Both the position numbers and the translations under genes were made by a program. From the NCBI GenBank assembly GCA_965249925.1, contig OZ252260.1, positions 7,254,001 to 7,318,000 of the forward strand: a stretch of 64,000 nt of DNA. The letters run 5' to 3'. Positions 1 to 8,925 of the stretch are shown piece by piece. The notes under the pieces were generated by a model. It worked only from the letters and a program-made list of their open reading frames with translations. It made no database searches and was not told the origin of the DNA. Each line of letters begins with the position of its first letter. Position 1 is the first letter of the stretch. This stretch comes from Hoeflea_A sp965249925. Its GTDB lineage: Bacteria > Pseudomonadota > Alphaproteobacteria > Rhizobiales > Rhizobiaceae.

Positions 1-2862
1 CCCGGCCTCTCGCCTTTCCATGGCGAATTCGACAATGAGAATGGCATTCTTCGCGGCCAGCGCGATCAGGACGACAAGACCAATCTGGGCGTAGAGGTTG
101 TTCGCCAGGCCGAACAACAGCAGCGCGGCCATCGCACCGCAAACGGCAAAGGAAACCGACGACAGCACCGCAAGAGGAATGGTCCAGCTCTCATACAGCG
201 CCACCAGGAAAAGATAGGCGAACAACACGGCAAGCCCGAGCACGATCGGTGTTTTTCCCGCCGCTTCTATCTCCTGCAAAGCTGTGCCCGTCCACTCATA
301 GCTGTAGCCCTGCGGGAGAACCTTGGTGGCAATGTCCTCCATGGCTTCAATCGCTGTGTTGGAGGACACGCCGGGGGCTGGGCCACCGGCTATGGTCACG
401 GATCGAAAGTTGTTGTAGCGGACCAGCATCTGGGGTCCGAGCACCAGTTCCGTTGTCGCCACCGCCCGGACAGGCACCATTTCGCCCTGGCTGTTGCGCA
501 CGTAAATGCGGGCAATGTCATCTACGGCACCACGATATTGCTGCTCGGCCTGCAGGATGACCTGCCAGGCGCGCCCGAAAAGGTTCATGTCGTTGACGTG
601 GTATCCGCCGAGGATCACCTGCATCGCGCGGAACAGCGAACTGACGTCCACGCCCAGCGTCTGCAGCTTCGTTCGGTCGACGTCCAGATTCAGCTTGGGG
701 GATTGGGCGGAGAACGTCGTGTAAACGCCGGCCAGGCGCGGATCGCCGTTGGCCTCCGTGATTTGCCCCTTTGCGGTCGCCCCGAGATCGAGGGGATCGC
801 CCCCCTGCAGATCGAGAAGCTGAAACTCGAAACCGGAGCCGGTTCCGAGCCCCATGATCGGCGGAAGATTGAACGGTATTCCGATCGCCGAGCGTAATCC
901 GGCCAACTGGGCACGCGAGTATTGGATCGCCGCGTGAACCGACAGGGACGGATCGGTCCGCTCCTCAAATGGTTTCATGATTGCAATCATGAAGCCGGCG
1001 TTCGACTCGGCCAGGCCGTCGACGAAGCTGAAGCCGACGACCGTCATGACATCCGCCACGCCCGGGGCGCCGGAGACGATTTCATAGGCCTCTTCCATGG
1101 CAGCGGCGGTGCGATTGACGGACGACCCTTCGGGCAACTGCAGCTGCACAAAGAAAGCGCCCTGGTCTTCCACCGGAAGGAACCCGGACGGCGCGATCCG
1201 GAACAAGGCGCCGGCACCGACCAGGGCGAGCGCCAGGAAAAGCAGGCCAAGTGCCGCCCTTCGCGCGAACAGACCGGCCACCAAGGCGTAGCCGTCGCGG
1301 GCATCGTCAATCCGACGGGAGAACCAGGCAAGTGGACCACGACGGGGCGAGCTTTGACGTCGCAGGAGTAGCGTACACAGCGCCGGGCTGAGGGTCAGCG
1401 CGTTAAGCGCTGAAATCAGCATGGCGAAGGAGACGGCCACGGCAAATTGCTGAAACATGGCTCCTGTTATGCCAGGCACAAAGGCGACCGGGACAAACAC
1501 GGATAGCAGAACGAAGGTTATGGCCAAGATGGGTGCGGTGATCTGCCCCATCGCCTCGGAGGTGGCATCCGCCACCGACAATTCCGGTCGTTCCTCCATC
1601 ACCTTTTCGACGTTCTCGATCACAACGATCGCGTCGTCGACAACGATCCCGATGGCCAGAACGAGTGCCAGCAGCGAAACGGTATTCAGCGTAAAACCGA
1701 GGGCCAGCATGAAGCTCAGGGCGCCCACCAACGAGACCGGTACCGCAATCAGCGGGATCAGCGCCATGCGCAGACTGCCGAGAAACAGGAAGACGACAAT
1801 CACCACCAGTGCGAATGCCTCGAACAGGGTCTGTATCACCTCGTCGATACTGGACTTGACGAAAGTGACTGCGCTGTAAGGGACACTCCAGTGCATGCCC
1901 TGCGGGAACGCACTCTCGAGCCCCGTGAGCGCCGTCTGCACGGCTTCGGCCGTGCTCAGGGCATTGGCGCCCGGTGCGAGGTAGACCCCAATCATTGCCG
2001 CCGGCTTGTCGTTGAAACCGGCCGCCGAGTCCTGGCTCTTGGCGCCCAGCTCGATGCGGGCGATCTCGCCAAGCAGCACAAAAGAACCGTCCGGCAGGGC
2101 ACGCACAACGATTTGCTCGAATTCCTCGACGCTGCTGAGACGCCCCTGCGTCTGAACGCTGAGTTGATATTCAGGATCGTTGGTCATCGGTTGCGCGCCG
2201 ATGCGCCCGACGGCCGCCTGGACGTTTTGCGAATTCACGGCAGCGATGGCGTCGTCCACCGAGACGCCGAGAGCGGTCATCTGATCAACATCCAGCCAGA
2301 CCCGCATCGAATAATCCTGGGCGCCGAATATGGTCGCGTCCCCTACCCCTTCGGAACGCTTGACGCTGTCGAGCACGTTGATCGTCGCGAAATTCGATAG
2401 GAACAGCGTATCGTGGTCCGGATCGTCGGAGGTGATGGCTATCACCATCAGCAGCGCGGACGACTTCTTTTTGGTGCTGACCCCGGCCCGGGATACCTCG
2501 TCGGGCAGTGACGACATCGCCAGCGCGACCCGGTTCTGGACGTTGACTGCGTTGATATCAGGATCGGTGCCCGGTGCGAAAGTTACCTGCAGAGTGTAGC
2601 TGCCGTCCGATCCGCTGGTGGATTTCATGTAGAGCATGTCGCTTACGCCAACGACCTGCTCCTCAATGGGTTGCGCCACCGTCGCCTCCACGACTTCGGC
2701 GCCGGCGCCCGGATAAACTGTCGACACCTGGACCTGTGGCGGAACGATGTCCGGCAGTTGTTCTACGGGAAGCTGGGTAAGAGAGATCAGACCGGCCAGG
2801 GTGATGACGATCGAGATAACCAGCGCGAAGCGAGGGCGGTGGATGAAGATCCTGGAAAACAC
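1..2862 (-). CDS. RND-family multidrug efflux permease (AcrB/HAE1 type), 3' end cut by window edge
   Basis: Inner-membrane proton-driven pump subunit that exports drugs or other amphiphiles with the adaptor encoded just upstream. A GTG start at 2862 opens a frame that stays open to base 1 (954 codons; the family is about 1030-1050). It begins FSRIFIHRPRFALVISI, the usual short cytoplasmic tip plus TM1, followed by the porter-domain start TVYPGAGAEVVEATVAQPIE. Around 1590-1700 it encodes GIVVDDAIVVIENVE, carrying the Asp pair of TM4 used for proton relay. At the window edge it encodes AAKNAILIVEFA, with the conserved TM10 lysine. The GTG lies 3 bp after the adaptor stop, so the two are translationally coupled. 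Roughly the last 100 residues are outside. The substrate cannot be told. Confidence 0.93.
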   Translation of the reverse strand, partial: MFSRIFIHRPRFALVISIVITLAGLISLTQLPVEQLPDIVPPQVQVSTVYPGAGAEVVEATVAQPIEEQVVGVSDMLYMKSTSGSDGSYTLQVTFAPGTDPDINAVNVQNRVALAMSSLPDEVSRAGVSTKKKSSALLMVIAITSDDPDHDTLFLSNFATINVLDSVKRSEGVGDATIFGAQDYSMRVWLDVDQMTALGVSVDDAIAAVNSQNVQAAVGRIGAQPMTNDPEYQLSVQTQGRLSSVEEFEQIVVRALPDGSFVLLGEIARIELGAKSQDSAAGFNDKPAAMIGVYLAPGANALSTAEAVQTALTGLESAFPQGMHWSVPYSAVTFVKSSIDEVIQTLFEAFALVVIVVFLFLGSLRMALIPLIAVPVSLVGALSFMLALGFTLNTVSLLALVLAIGIVVDDAIVVIENVEKVMEERPELSVADATSEAMGQITAPILAITFVLLSVFVPVAFVPGITGAMFQQFAVAVSFAMLISALNALTLSPALCTLLLRRQSSPRRGPLAWFSRRIDDARDGYALVAGLFARRAALGLLFLALALVGAGALFRIAPSGFLPVEDQGAFFVQLQLPEGSSVNRTAAAMEEAYEIVSGAPGVADVMTVVGFSFVDGLAESNAGFMIAIMKPFEERTDPSLSVHAAIQYSRAQLAGLRSAIGIPFNLPPIMGLGTGSGFEFQLLDLQGGDPLDLGATAKGQITEANGDPRLAGVYTTFSAQSPKLNLDVDRTKLQTLGVDVSSLFRAMQVILGGYHVNDMNLFGRAWQVILQAEQQYRGAVDDIARIYVRNSQGEMVPVRAVATTELVLGPQMLVRYNNFRSVTIAGGPAPGVSSNTAIEAMEDIATKVLPQGYSYEWTGTALQEIEAAGKTPIVLGLAVLFAYLFLVALYESWTIPLAVLSSVSFAVCGAMAALLLFGLANNLYAQIGLVVLIALAAKNAILIVEFAMERREAG

Positions 2863-2865
2863 CGC

Positions 2866-4026
2866 TTACTGCTCCGACGCCGCGGAGGCGCTGTTACCCG
2901 TCGCCTGTTGGGGGGTGCCTCCCTCAGGCGGTGCTGCATCCACCTCCATACCGACGCGGACCTTCTGGGCTCCCTCGGTTATGACCCTATCCCCCGCATC
3001 GAGGCCTTCGGCGATCACCGCCTCTGTCCCGGCGACACGGGCCATCTTAACCGGCCGTTTGACCACCTTCCCGTCGCCGCCGACAACCAGGGTGAAAAAT
3101 CCTCCCTGATCTTTCTGCAAGGCCTGCACCGGGATGACTATTGACGGTTTCTCCGCTTCTTCTATCACGCCCACCCGCACCAGCTGGCCATCGACCAGAA
3201 GACCGTCGGGATTGGGGAAGACACCGCGTACCAAAATGGAATCGGTGCCCGATTGCACGGATGTATCGACCACGTCGATTTTACCGTTACTGTCGTAGCG
3301 GTTTCCGTTGGCCATGGTCATTTGCAGCGTCAGGGACCGAACACCTCCGTCCGGTTTGTCGTCTTCGCGAAAATCGAGGACAATGGCTTCCGCGACGGGA
3401 AATACCACGTTGATCGGATCGACGCTCGAGAGCGATAGCAATGCGCCCGAGTCCGGCCCCACAAATGCTCCCGGCGAAATCGTGGTCAGGCCGACCCGCC
3501 CGTCAAAGGGCGCGGTAATCTTCGTGTAAGACAGATTGAGCTGTGCGTTTTGCAGGCTTCCCTGCAATTGCAGCAGCTGACCGTCGACCTTGCCCTGCTG
3601 CGCCTGGGCCTTCTGCACGACGCTTTCGGCAACGTCGCCCGTTTTGAGAAGTTTCTCCTGTCGCTCGACCTCAATATCGGCCAACTTCTTTTCAGCCTGA
3701 GCCGATTCGATCTGACCCTGGATCTGCGTGATCGCTGCCTCGTAGGTATCCTTCTCGATCTCGATAAGGACCTCGCCGGTGGAAACCCTTTTGCCGTCCT
3801 GGAAACCGATCTTGTCGATGAAACCGGGAACCCTTGCAACGATATCGACCCGATCGACAGCCTGTATCCGACCGCTGAAGGTTTCACTCCTGGCAACGGA
3901 TTTCATCGCCGCGGCAACGACGGTCACCTTGGGTTTCGGAGGTGCCGCGTCCTTCTGCTGGGCTGCCCCGGCTAATGGCAGGCAGATCGAGAGGAACGTA
4001 AACGGCAGGATATGCCAACGAGTCAT
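2866..4026 (-). CDS. RND efflux periplasmic adaptor (membrane fusion protein)
   Basis: Links the RND permease to an outer-membrane channel. The 386-residue product opens with a signal peptide (MTRWHILPFTFLSICLPLAGAAQQ), then a barrel-sandwich/lipoyl half (VDIVARVPGFIDKI ... LIEIEKDTYEAAI), a coiled-coil hairpin rich in Q, E and K (about residues 90-150), the second lipoyl half (YTKITAPFDGRVG), beta-barrel and membrane-proximal domains. The last 25 residues are low complexity. I chose the ATG at 4026 because it puts the signal peptide at the N terminus; a GTG at 4038 is in frame four codons earlier. The stop is 3 bp before the permease GTG. No outer-membrane factor or regulator gene follows inside the window. 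Confidence 0.92.
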   Translation of the reverse strand: MTRWHILPFTFLSICLPLAGAAQQKDAAPPKPKVTVVAAAMKSVARSETFSGRIQAVDRVDIVARVPGFIDKIGFQDGKRVSTGEVLIEIEKDTYEAAITQIQGQIESAQAEKKLADIEVERQEKLLKTGDVAESVVQKAQAQQGKVDGQLLQLQGSLQNAQLNLSYTKITAPFDGRVGLTTISPGAFVGPDSGALLSLSSVDPINVVFPVAEAIVLDFREDDKPDGGVRSLTLQMTMANGNRYDSNGKIDVVDTSVQSGTDSILVRGVFPNPDGLLVDGQLVRVGVIEEAEKPSIVIPVQALQKDQGGFFTLVVGGDGKVVKRPVKMARVAGTEAVIAEGLDAGDRVITEGAQKVRVGMEVDAAPPEGGTPQQATGNSASAASEQ

Positions 4027-4109
4027 TGGAACCGTCACAGTTTTATTGTCTTTCTTATCGCATTTTGTTGGCGTCGTTTGACACCGAAAACCGATATCGG
4101 GCTCGCGAG

Positions 4110-4541
4110 TTACTGCGTGATGATGATACGCGTGTTTTTGAAGCCTTCCCGCTGCACCAGCGAGAAAAGGGTCGCCGCGTTATTCGGGTGAAGCCTCACG
4201 CAGCCATGCGATGCCCGACGCCCAAGACGCTTGATTTCGTATGTGCCGTGCACGGCATAGCCGCCCCGAAAGAAGATTGCATAGGGCATGGGTGCATTGT
4301 TGTATTTTCGCGACCGGTGATGACGCGACAGCCACTTTGGACTGTATGTTCCGGTGGGCGTGTTGTATCGGCCGGCTCCGGTCGAGACTTTCCAGATATA
4401 TTTGACCCGCCCGCGATGGGTCACCACCATTGTCTGTTTGGAAATATCGATCCGAGCCGTCAGTGTAGCCGCGTTCACGGCGACATCAGACAGCGGCAGC
4501 GCCGCCGCCAGCACAAGCAATACAGCAAATAGCCGTTTCAT
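4110..4541 (-). CDS. L,D-transpeptidase (YkuD domain), exported
   Basis: Cell-wall enzyme of the YkuD family, which cross-links peptidoglycan or attaches proteins to it through an active-site cysteine. The 143-residue product has a signal peptide (MKRLFAVLLVLAAALPL) and a minimal YkuD domain. The catalytic signature RRASHGCVRLHP lies near the C terminus, preceded by YAVHGTYEIKRLG, whose histidine is also conserved. Small single-domain proteins of this size are common in alphaproteobacteria. The ATG at 4541 has GGAGGGA just upstream; an in-frame ATG at 4592 lacks this and would bury the signal peptide. It is about 80 bp upstream of the RND adaptor on the same strand, but nothing ties them functionally. 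Confidence 0.9.
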   Translation of the reverse strand: MKRLFAVLLVLAAALPLSDVAVNAATLTARIDISKQTMVVTHRGRVKYIWKVSTGAGRYNTPTGTYSPKWLSRHHRSRKYNNAPMPYAIFFRGGYAVHGTYEIKRLGRRASHGCVRLHPNNAATLFSLVQREGFKNTRIIITQ

Positions 4542-4759
4542 GGTCCCTCCGGCCTGGATCGGCTCGACACCACGTCGGTCGATCCGCCTCACTCAACTAA
4601 CCCCTGACGCAGGACCGAGCGCAACAAAACGGGACGGACCTACTTACCTCTAATATTGGTAAGTATAAGATGGTTTCTGGCAATGAAAAGAGTTGACCGA
4701 AAATCATGGTTATTATGATCAGACAGTATGCAACTACATCGTAGAGCGGAAGGGGAAGA
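4542..4759. other. Intergenic spacer between cobD end and L,D-transpeptidase
   Basis: About 220 bases without a convincing gene, AT-richer than its surroundings in 4650-4720. It must contain the transpeptidase promoter reading leftward and the 3' region of the cobA-cobB-cobC-cobD transcript. I see no strong hairpin plus T-run and no riboswitch. Confidence 0.4.
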
Positions 4760-5740
4760 TCAACTGAACGTTGCGGCGCTGAAAAATACAATCAATAACA
4801 AGAGGACCAGCAGTGAACAGGCCATTCGAAACAGCCTGATTGCCTTGACAATGTCGCCACCGCTCAGATCGTAACGGCCCGCGGAATTGAGTCTGGGCTC
4901 GCGCATCACGATGCCGCCGTAATAGCGCTCTCCGGCCAGCGAAATGTCCTGTGCACCGGCCATGGCCGCCTCCGGCCAGCCGGCATTAGGTGAGCGATGC
5001 AGCCCGGCATCCCGGAGCGCACAGGCGAGCGATCGTTTGGCCGCAATTCGACCGTCGGACAGCAGCGCCGCTGCCGCGATCAGCAATGCGGAAAGCCGCG
5101 CAGCGGGCCAGTTGGCAAGGTCGTCGAGACGCGCCGCGGCCCAGCCGAAGTCGCGGTACCGGGCATTCTTGTGGCCAATCATCGAGTCTGCTGTGTTCAG
5201 CATCTTGTAGGCCAGCAAACCCGGCAATCCAAACACCGCGTACCACAGTGCCGGTGCAACCACACCGTCGGAAAAGTTTTCGGCGAGACTTTCGATCGCA
5301 GCACGGCATACAGCGGCCGCATCGAGGCTCTCCGGATCCCTGCCAACAATCTGAGCGACAGCGTGTCGCGCACCTGTGATGCCATCGTTGCGCAATGCAT
5401 CCGCCACCGCCCGGACGTGTTCTGCGAGGCTGCGTTGCGCAAGCATCACCGACACCAGGATTACTTCAAGCAGAACTCCGAAGCTTCCGATCCGGTCCAA
5501 CAGTGCGGCAATCAGCGCGCCGCTCAGCACAGACAGGACCAGCAGCACCACGATCGCCGCGACGCCGTTCGTTCGACGCCGCTCCGCTGCGTCCCCGTCC
5601 CGGTTCCAATGCCTGTCGACAAGAGCGATGGCGCGACCGAACAACACCACCGGGTGCGCAACCCGTCGCCAAAGCCAATCGGGATCGCCGACAAAGCGGT
5701 CGACAATCAATGCGGCGGCAAGGACAAGGAGATTGGCCAT
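4760..5740 (-). CDS. cobD: Adenosylcobinamide-phosphate synthase (CobD/CbiB)
   Basis: Integral membrane enzyme that attaches aminopropanol (or its phosphate) to adenosylcobyric acid, giving adenosylcobinamide (phosphate). The 326 residues start MANLLVLAAALIVDRFVGDPDWLWRR, the family signature with an Asp-x-x-x-Gly-Asp-Pro loop, and contain HPVVLFGRAI, ENFSDGVVAPALWY and KMLNTADSMIGH, all conserved in CbiB/CobD. Several membrane helices are visible, the last at the C terminus (LLVLLLLIVFFSAA). It lies 11 bp downstream of cobC, which makes the aminopropanol phosphate it uses, and closes the cobA-cobB-cobC-cobD run. Confidence 0.94.
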   Translation of the reverse strand: MANLLVLAAALIVDRFVGDPDWLWRRVAHPVVLFGRAIALVDRHWNRDGDAAERRRTNGVAAIVVLLVLSVLSGALIAALLDRIGSFGVLLEVILVSVMLAQRSLAEHVRAVADALRNDGITGARHAVAQIVGRDPESLDAAAVCRAAIESLAENFSDGVVAPALWYAVFGLPGLLAYKMLNTADSMIGHKNARYRDFGWAAARLDDLANWPAARLSALLIAAAALLSDGRIAAKRSLACALRDAGLHRSPNAGWPEAAMAGAQDISLAGERYYGGIVMREPRLNSAGRYDLSGGDIVKAIRLFRMACSLLVLLLLIVFFSAATFS

Positions 5741-5751
5741 CCGATCGCGGT

Positions 5752-6762
5752 TCAGGTCAGACGCGATAAAACGCCGGCAAGTCTATGATCGGACTCGCGA
5801 TCCGGGCACAGGCCAAAGCGGAGCCAACGCGGCTCGTAATTGAATCTACGAGTCAGGATCCTGTTGCGGCAAAGCAATTCATGGATCGCAGGGGCACGCG
5901 CGTCGTCAACCAGAGCAAAAAGCGCCGTGCTCCCGGCGACCGTCAAACCGGCATCCGTGAGCACGTCCTGCAGCGCCTGATGGCGTTCACCGATATTGGC
6001 TCTCACCGCCTGCACCGTTGAATCGTCTTGCAACAGAGCGCTCGCAACGGCCAGCGCCGGTCCGGATACGGCCCACGGGCCAAGTAGTCGGTCAAGCCCC
6101 GACAATAAAGGCTCCTCGGCAAGAACAAATCCCAGCCGCAACCCGGCCAGCCCAAAAAACTTTCCGAAAGACCGCAGGACGACCAGTCCGCTTCTCCTGC
6201 CGGCTTCTTGCGCAAGGCTGATGTCGGACCGCATGTCCGCAAACGCTTCGTCGACGATCAGGTGACCCTGCCGGGCCGACAGGCTGTCAGCCACATCCAG
6301 CAGGGTGGCGGCTTGCCAGCATCTGCCGTCGGGATTGTTCGGATTGACGACCACCACCGTGCGGTGTTGCGGCGCAATATCGGAAAGCTGTCCGATGAGG
6401 TCGACACGCAAGCCACCTGCCTCAAAACAGCGTCGATACTCCTCATAGGTGGGTCCGATGACCGCAACCGGACCTTCGACGAGTTGCGGCAACATCTGTA
6501 TGGCCGCCTGAACCCCGGCAACTGCCAGTGGTCGGCACGCCGACTGATACCGACGCGCCGCGGCGGCTGTGGCTTCCAGCACGAGTTGCCGGTCCGGCAG
6601 GCGGCGCCAGACGTGGCTACCGATCACCGGCAACTCCGGCGCGACGGGATTGATGCCCGTGGACAGATCGAGCCATTCCCCCGGTTGTCCGCCATACGTC
6701 GCGCAAGCCGCGGTGAGCGCGCCACCATGTTCCACCGGCTCCGCGCCTCCGACGCGCGTCAT
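5752..6762 (-). CDS. cobC: Threonine-phosphate decarboxylase, PLP-dependent (CobC)
   Basis: Class I/II PLP enzyme that decarboxylates L-threonine O-3-phosphate to (R)-1-amino-2-propanol phosphate, the linker of cobalamin. The 336 residues contain LDLSTGINP near the N terminus, VVVVNPNNPDGR (substrate loop), LIVDEAFAD (Asp contacting the pyridine nitrogen) and SFGKFFGLAGLRLGF (Schiff-base lysine). These are the hallmarks of CobC/CobD-type decarboxylases related to HisC. The ATG overlaps the cobB stop by four bases (ATGA). Together with cobD it supplies the aminopropanol arm. Confidence 0.93.
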   Translation of the reverse strand: MTRVGGAEPVEHGGALTAACATYGGQPGEWLDLSTGINPVAPELPVIGSHVWRRLPDRQLVLEATAAAARRYQSACRPLAVAGVQAAIQMLPQLVEGPVAVIGPTYEEYRRCFEAGGLRVDLIGQLSDIAPQHRTVVVVNPNNPDGRCWQAATLLDVADSLSARQGHLIVDEAFADMRSDISLAQEAGRRSGLVVLRSFGKFFGLAGLRLGFVLAEEPLLSGLDRLLGPWAVSGPALAVASALLQDDSTVQAVRANIGERHQALQDVLTDAGLTVAGSTALFALVDDARAPAIHELLCRNRILTRRFNYEPRWLRFGLCPDRESDHRLAGVLSRLT

Positions 6763-8057
6763 GACGGCGCCTGTTGGTCGATGACGTGCATGAAGGAGCC
6801 TGCAACCGACCCGCCTCTCAATCCGGCGCTTTGCAGGGCAACACCACGTGCGTCTTCGACGTCGAACAAACGGTCGCCGGCACCCTCCGCAACGACGGAT
6901 GCGTAATGAAACTCATGTCCGGAGAGCGGCTGGTTCCAGAAGAATCCCGGTCGTGCCGCGAGCCGGCGATATCCGAGATGCAGCCGGGGCTCCGCAAAAC
7001 TGGTCGTTAGCGGTAACAGGCCGAGCATCGCGTGCCGGTTTCCGGCCGCATCGATCAAGCCCTCGCCAAGCACCATGTAGCCGCCGCATTCGCCATAGAT
7101 TGGAACACCCAATCTCGCGGCCCTCGCCATGGATTGCCGAAACGACCCGGCAGCGGCAATTCGGCCGGCATGCAGCTCCGGGTAGCCTCCCGGCAGATAA
7201 ACGGCATCGCTGTCGACCGGTGGGCCCTCATCCGCAAGCGGCGAAAAGAAATCGATCTGCGCTCCCTGGCTTTGCCATCCGCGCAGCAGATGTTCGTAGC
7301 TGAAGGCAAACGCCCGGTCGCGTGCCACCGCCACCCTCTGTCCCGGCGGCGACAATGCATCGACCGGAGACGCCTGGCAGACGGTATCGGAGGAATGCCC
7401 GACGGTGACGAGGGCGTCGAGATCGCAACCGTGCTCGACCAATCGGGCGGCCTGGTCGATGAACCGCTCCAGCGAGCCGTGCTCCTCGGCCTGCACAAGG
7501 CCGAGATGGCGCTCCGGCAATACCAGGTCGTCCTGACGCCGCAGGACGCCGAAAACAGTAGCGTCTTGTGTGGCCAAAGCGTCCCGCAGCATCGCCTCAT
7601 GACGATCGCTGCCCACATTGTTGAGGATAATCCCGGCCACCGCTATCCTTGGGTCAAAGCTGCAGAACCCGTGCACCAGCGCCGCCACCGAATGCGACAG
7701 CCTGGCGCAGTTCACCACAAGCACCACCGGCAACTGCAGCAATGCCGCGAGATCGGCCGCCGACCCGGTTGCATCGGCTGATGCGTCGAAAAGGCCCATC
7801 ATCGCTTCAACCACCAACAGCCGTTCGCCGGCCGTGGCGGCCTGCGCCAGCAGCAGTTCGGGGCGCATCGCCCATGGATCGTAATTGAGGCAGGCGGTAT
7901 CGCTGGCGGCGCTGTGGAAGGCGGGATCGATATAGTCCGGCCCGGCCTTGCCGGGAGCAACGGCGGTGCCGCGCTGCTTCAGCGCCCGCAGCAGACCGAG
8001 CGTGAACGTGGTCTTGCCGGAACCGGACATCGGTGATGCGACAAGCAGGCCAGGCAT
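6759..8057 (-). CDS. cobB: (Hydrogeno)cobyrinic acid a,c-diamide synthase (CobB/CbiA)
   Basis: Glutamine-dependent amidotransferase that amidates the a and c carboxylates of the corrin. Residues 1-190 form the ATP-binding dethiobiotin-synthetase-like domain, with P-loop SPMSGSGKTTF and PGKAGPDYIDPAFH. The C-terminal half is a class I glutaminase with the nucleophile in YGECGGYMVLGEG and the late motif GHEFHYAS. Length 432, normal for the family. The start is 2 bp after the cobA stop and the end overlaps cobC. Whether the natural substrate already carries cobalt depends on which pathway operates here (see the finding on mixed pathways). Confidence 0.94.
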   Translation of the reverse strand: MPGLLVASPMSGSGKTTFTLGLLRALKQRGTAVAPGKAGPDYIDPAFHSAASDTACLNYDPWAMRPELLLAQAATAGERLLVVEAMMGLFDASADATGSAADLAALLQLPVVLVVNCARLSHSVAALVHGFCSFDPRIAVAGIILNNVGSDRHEAMLRDALATQDATVFGVLRRQDDLVLPERHLGLVQAEEHGSLERFIDQAARLVEHGCDLDALVTVGHSSDTVCQASPVDALSPPGQRVAVARDRAFAFSYEHLLRGWQSQGAQIDFFSPLADEGPPVDSDAVYLPGGYPELHAGRIAAAGSFRQSMARAARLGVPIYGECGGYMVLGEGLIDAAGNRHAMLGLLPLTTSFAEPRLHLGYRRLAARPGFFWNQPLSGHEFHYASVVAEGAGDRLFDVEDARGVALQSAGLRGGSVAGSFMHVIDQQAPS

Positions 8058-8059
8058 CG

Positions 8060-8890
8060 TCAGGCGCTCCGGTCCGCCATCGCGGCAAGGACGGGTGCGC
8101 CATCGTTACTCGAGCCAAACCAGTCAAGGGTCTGGCGCAACCGGACCACCTCGCCAACCACGACGATCGCCGGGGGAGACAGGCCCGCCACAATCAGGTC
8201 GCTGCAGGCGCGACCGAGTGTGGTCTCCAACACCTGCTGTTGCTCTGTGGTTGCGTTGCAGACCACAGCCACCGGCTCGTCGGGTGCCCGTCCGGCCGCC
8301 ATCAGCCTTTCGGTGATGGTCGTCATGTGTTTCATCGCCATGTACATCACGATGACCGGTGATCCGCGCGCGACACTCTGCCAGTCGACACGGTCGGGCA
8401 CGACGCCATTGGAATCGTGACCGGTGAGGAAGGTGACGGTGTGGTTGACCGTGCGGTGCGTTACAGGAATTCCGGCATAGGCCAGACCGCCGATACCGGC
8501 CGTCACACCCGGCACGATACGAAATGGAACCTGATGCTGGACCAGCGTTACGGCTTCCTCGCCGCCGCGTCCGAAGACAAACGGGTCGCCGCCCTTGAGG
8601 CGCAGAACCCGCCTGCCCGCGCTGGCCAGTTCCACCAGGCGCAAAGAAATATCGCGTTGCCTGGCCGACGGCCGGCCGCCGCGTTTTCCAGCATATTCGA
8701 GCTGGGCTCCAGCGCCGGCCAATTCAAGGCAGGACGCATTGACCAGCGCGTCGTAGACGATGACGTCCGCCTGACGGATGGCATTGACGGCATGCAGGGT
8801 CAGCAATCCGGGATCACCGGGTCCGGCCCCGACCAGCCAGACGTGACCCGGTTCGAGTTCCGGCAGTTGGCGAAAAAGATCGTCAGTCAC
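8060..8890 (-). CDS. cobA: Uroporphyrinogen-III C-methyltransferase (CobA/SUMT)
   Basis: Methylates uroporphyrinogen III at C2 and C7 with two SAM to give precorrin-2, the entry step to corrin and siroheme. The 276 residues show VWLVGAGPGDPGLLTL (SAM-binding loop), VIVYDALV, KRGGR, LRLKGGDPFVFGRGGEE and VPGVTAGIGGLAYAGIPVTHR, all diagnostic for single-domain SUMT. There is no CysG-type dehydrogenase/ferrochelatase domain. The GTG start at 8890 is preceded by GGGAGG. It is the first gene of cobA-cobB-cobC-cobD and is divergent from cbiD with only 35 bases between the two starts. Confidence 0.94.
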   Translation of the reverse strand: MTDDLFRQLPELEPGHVWLVGAGPGDPGLLTLHAVNAIRQADVIVYDALVNASCLELAGAGAQLEYAGKRGGRPSARQRDISLRLVELASAGRRVLRLKGGDPFVFGRGGEEAVTLVQHQVPFRIVPGVTAGIGGLAYAGIPVTHRTVNHTVTFLTGHDSNGVVPDRVDWQSVARGSPVIVMYMAMKHMTTITERLMAAGRAPDEPVAVVCNATTEQQQVLETTLGRACSDLIVAGLSPPAIVVVGEVVRLRQTLDWFGSSNDGAPVLAAMADRSA

Positions 8891-8925
8891 GGTCGGTTCC
8901 TCCCGCGCTTTCGCCGACCCGTAGC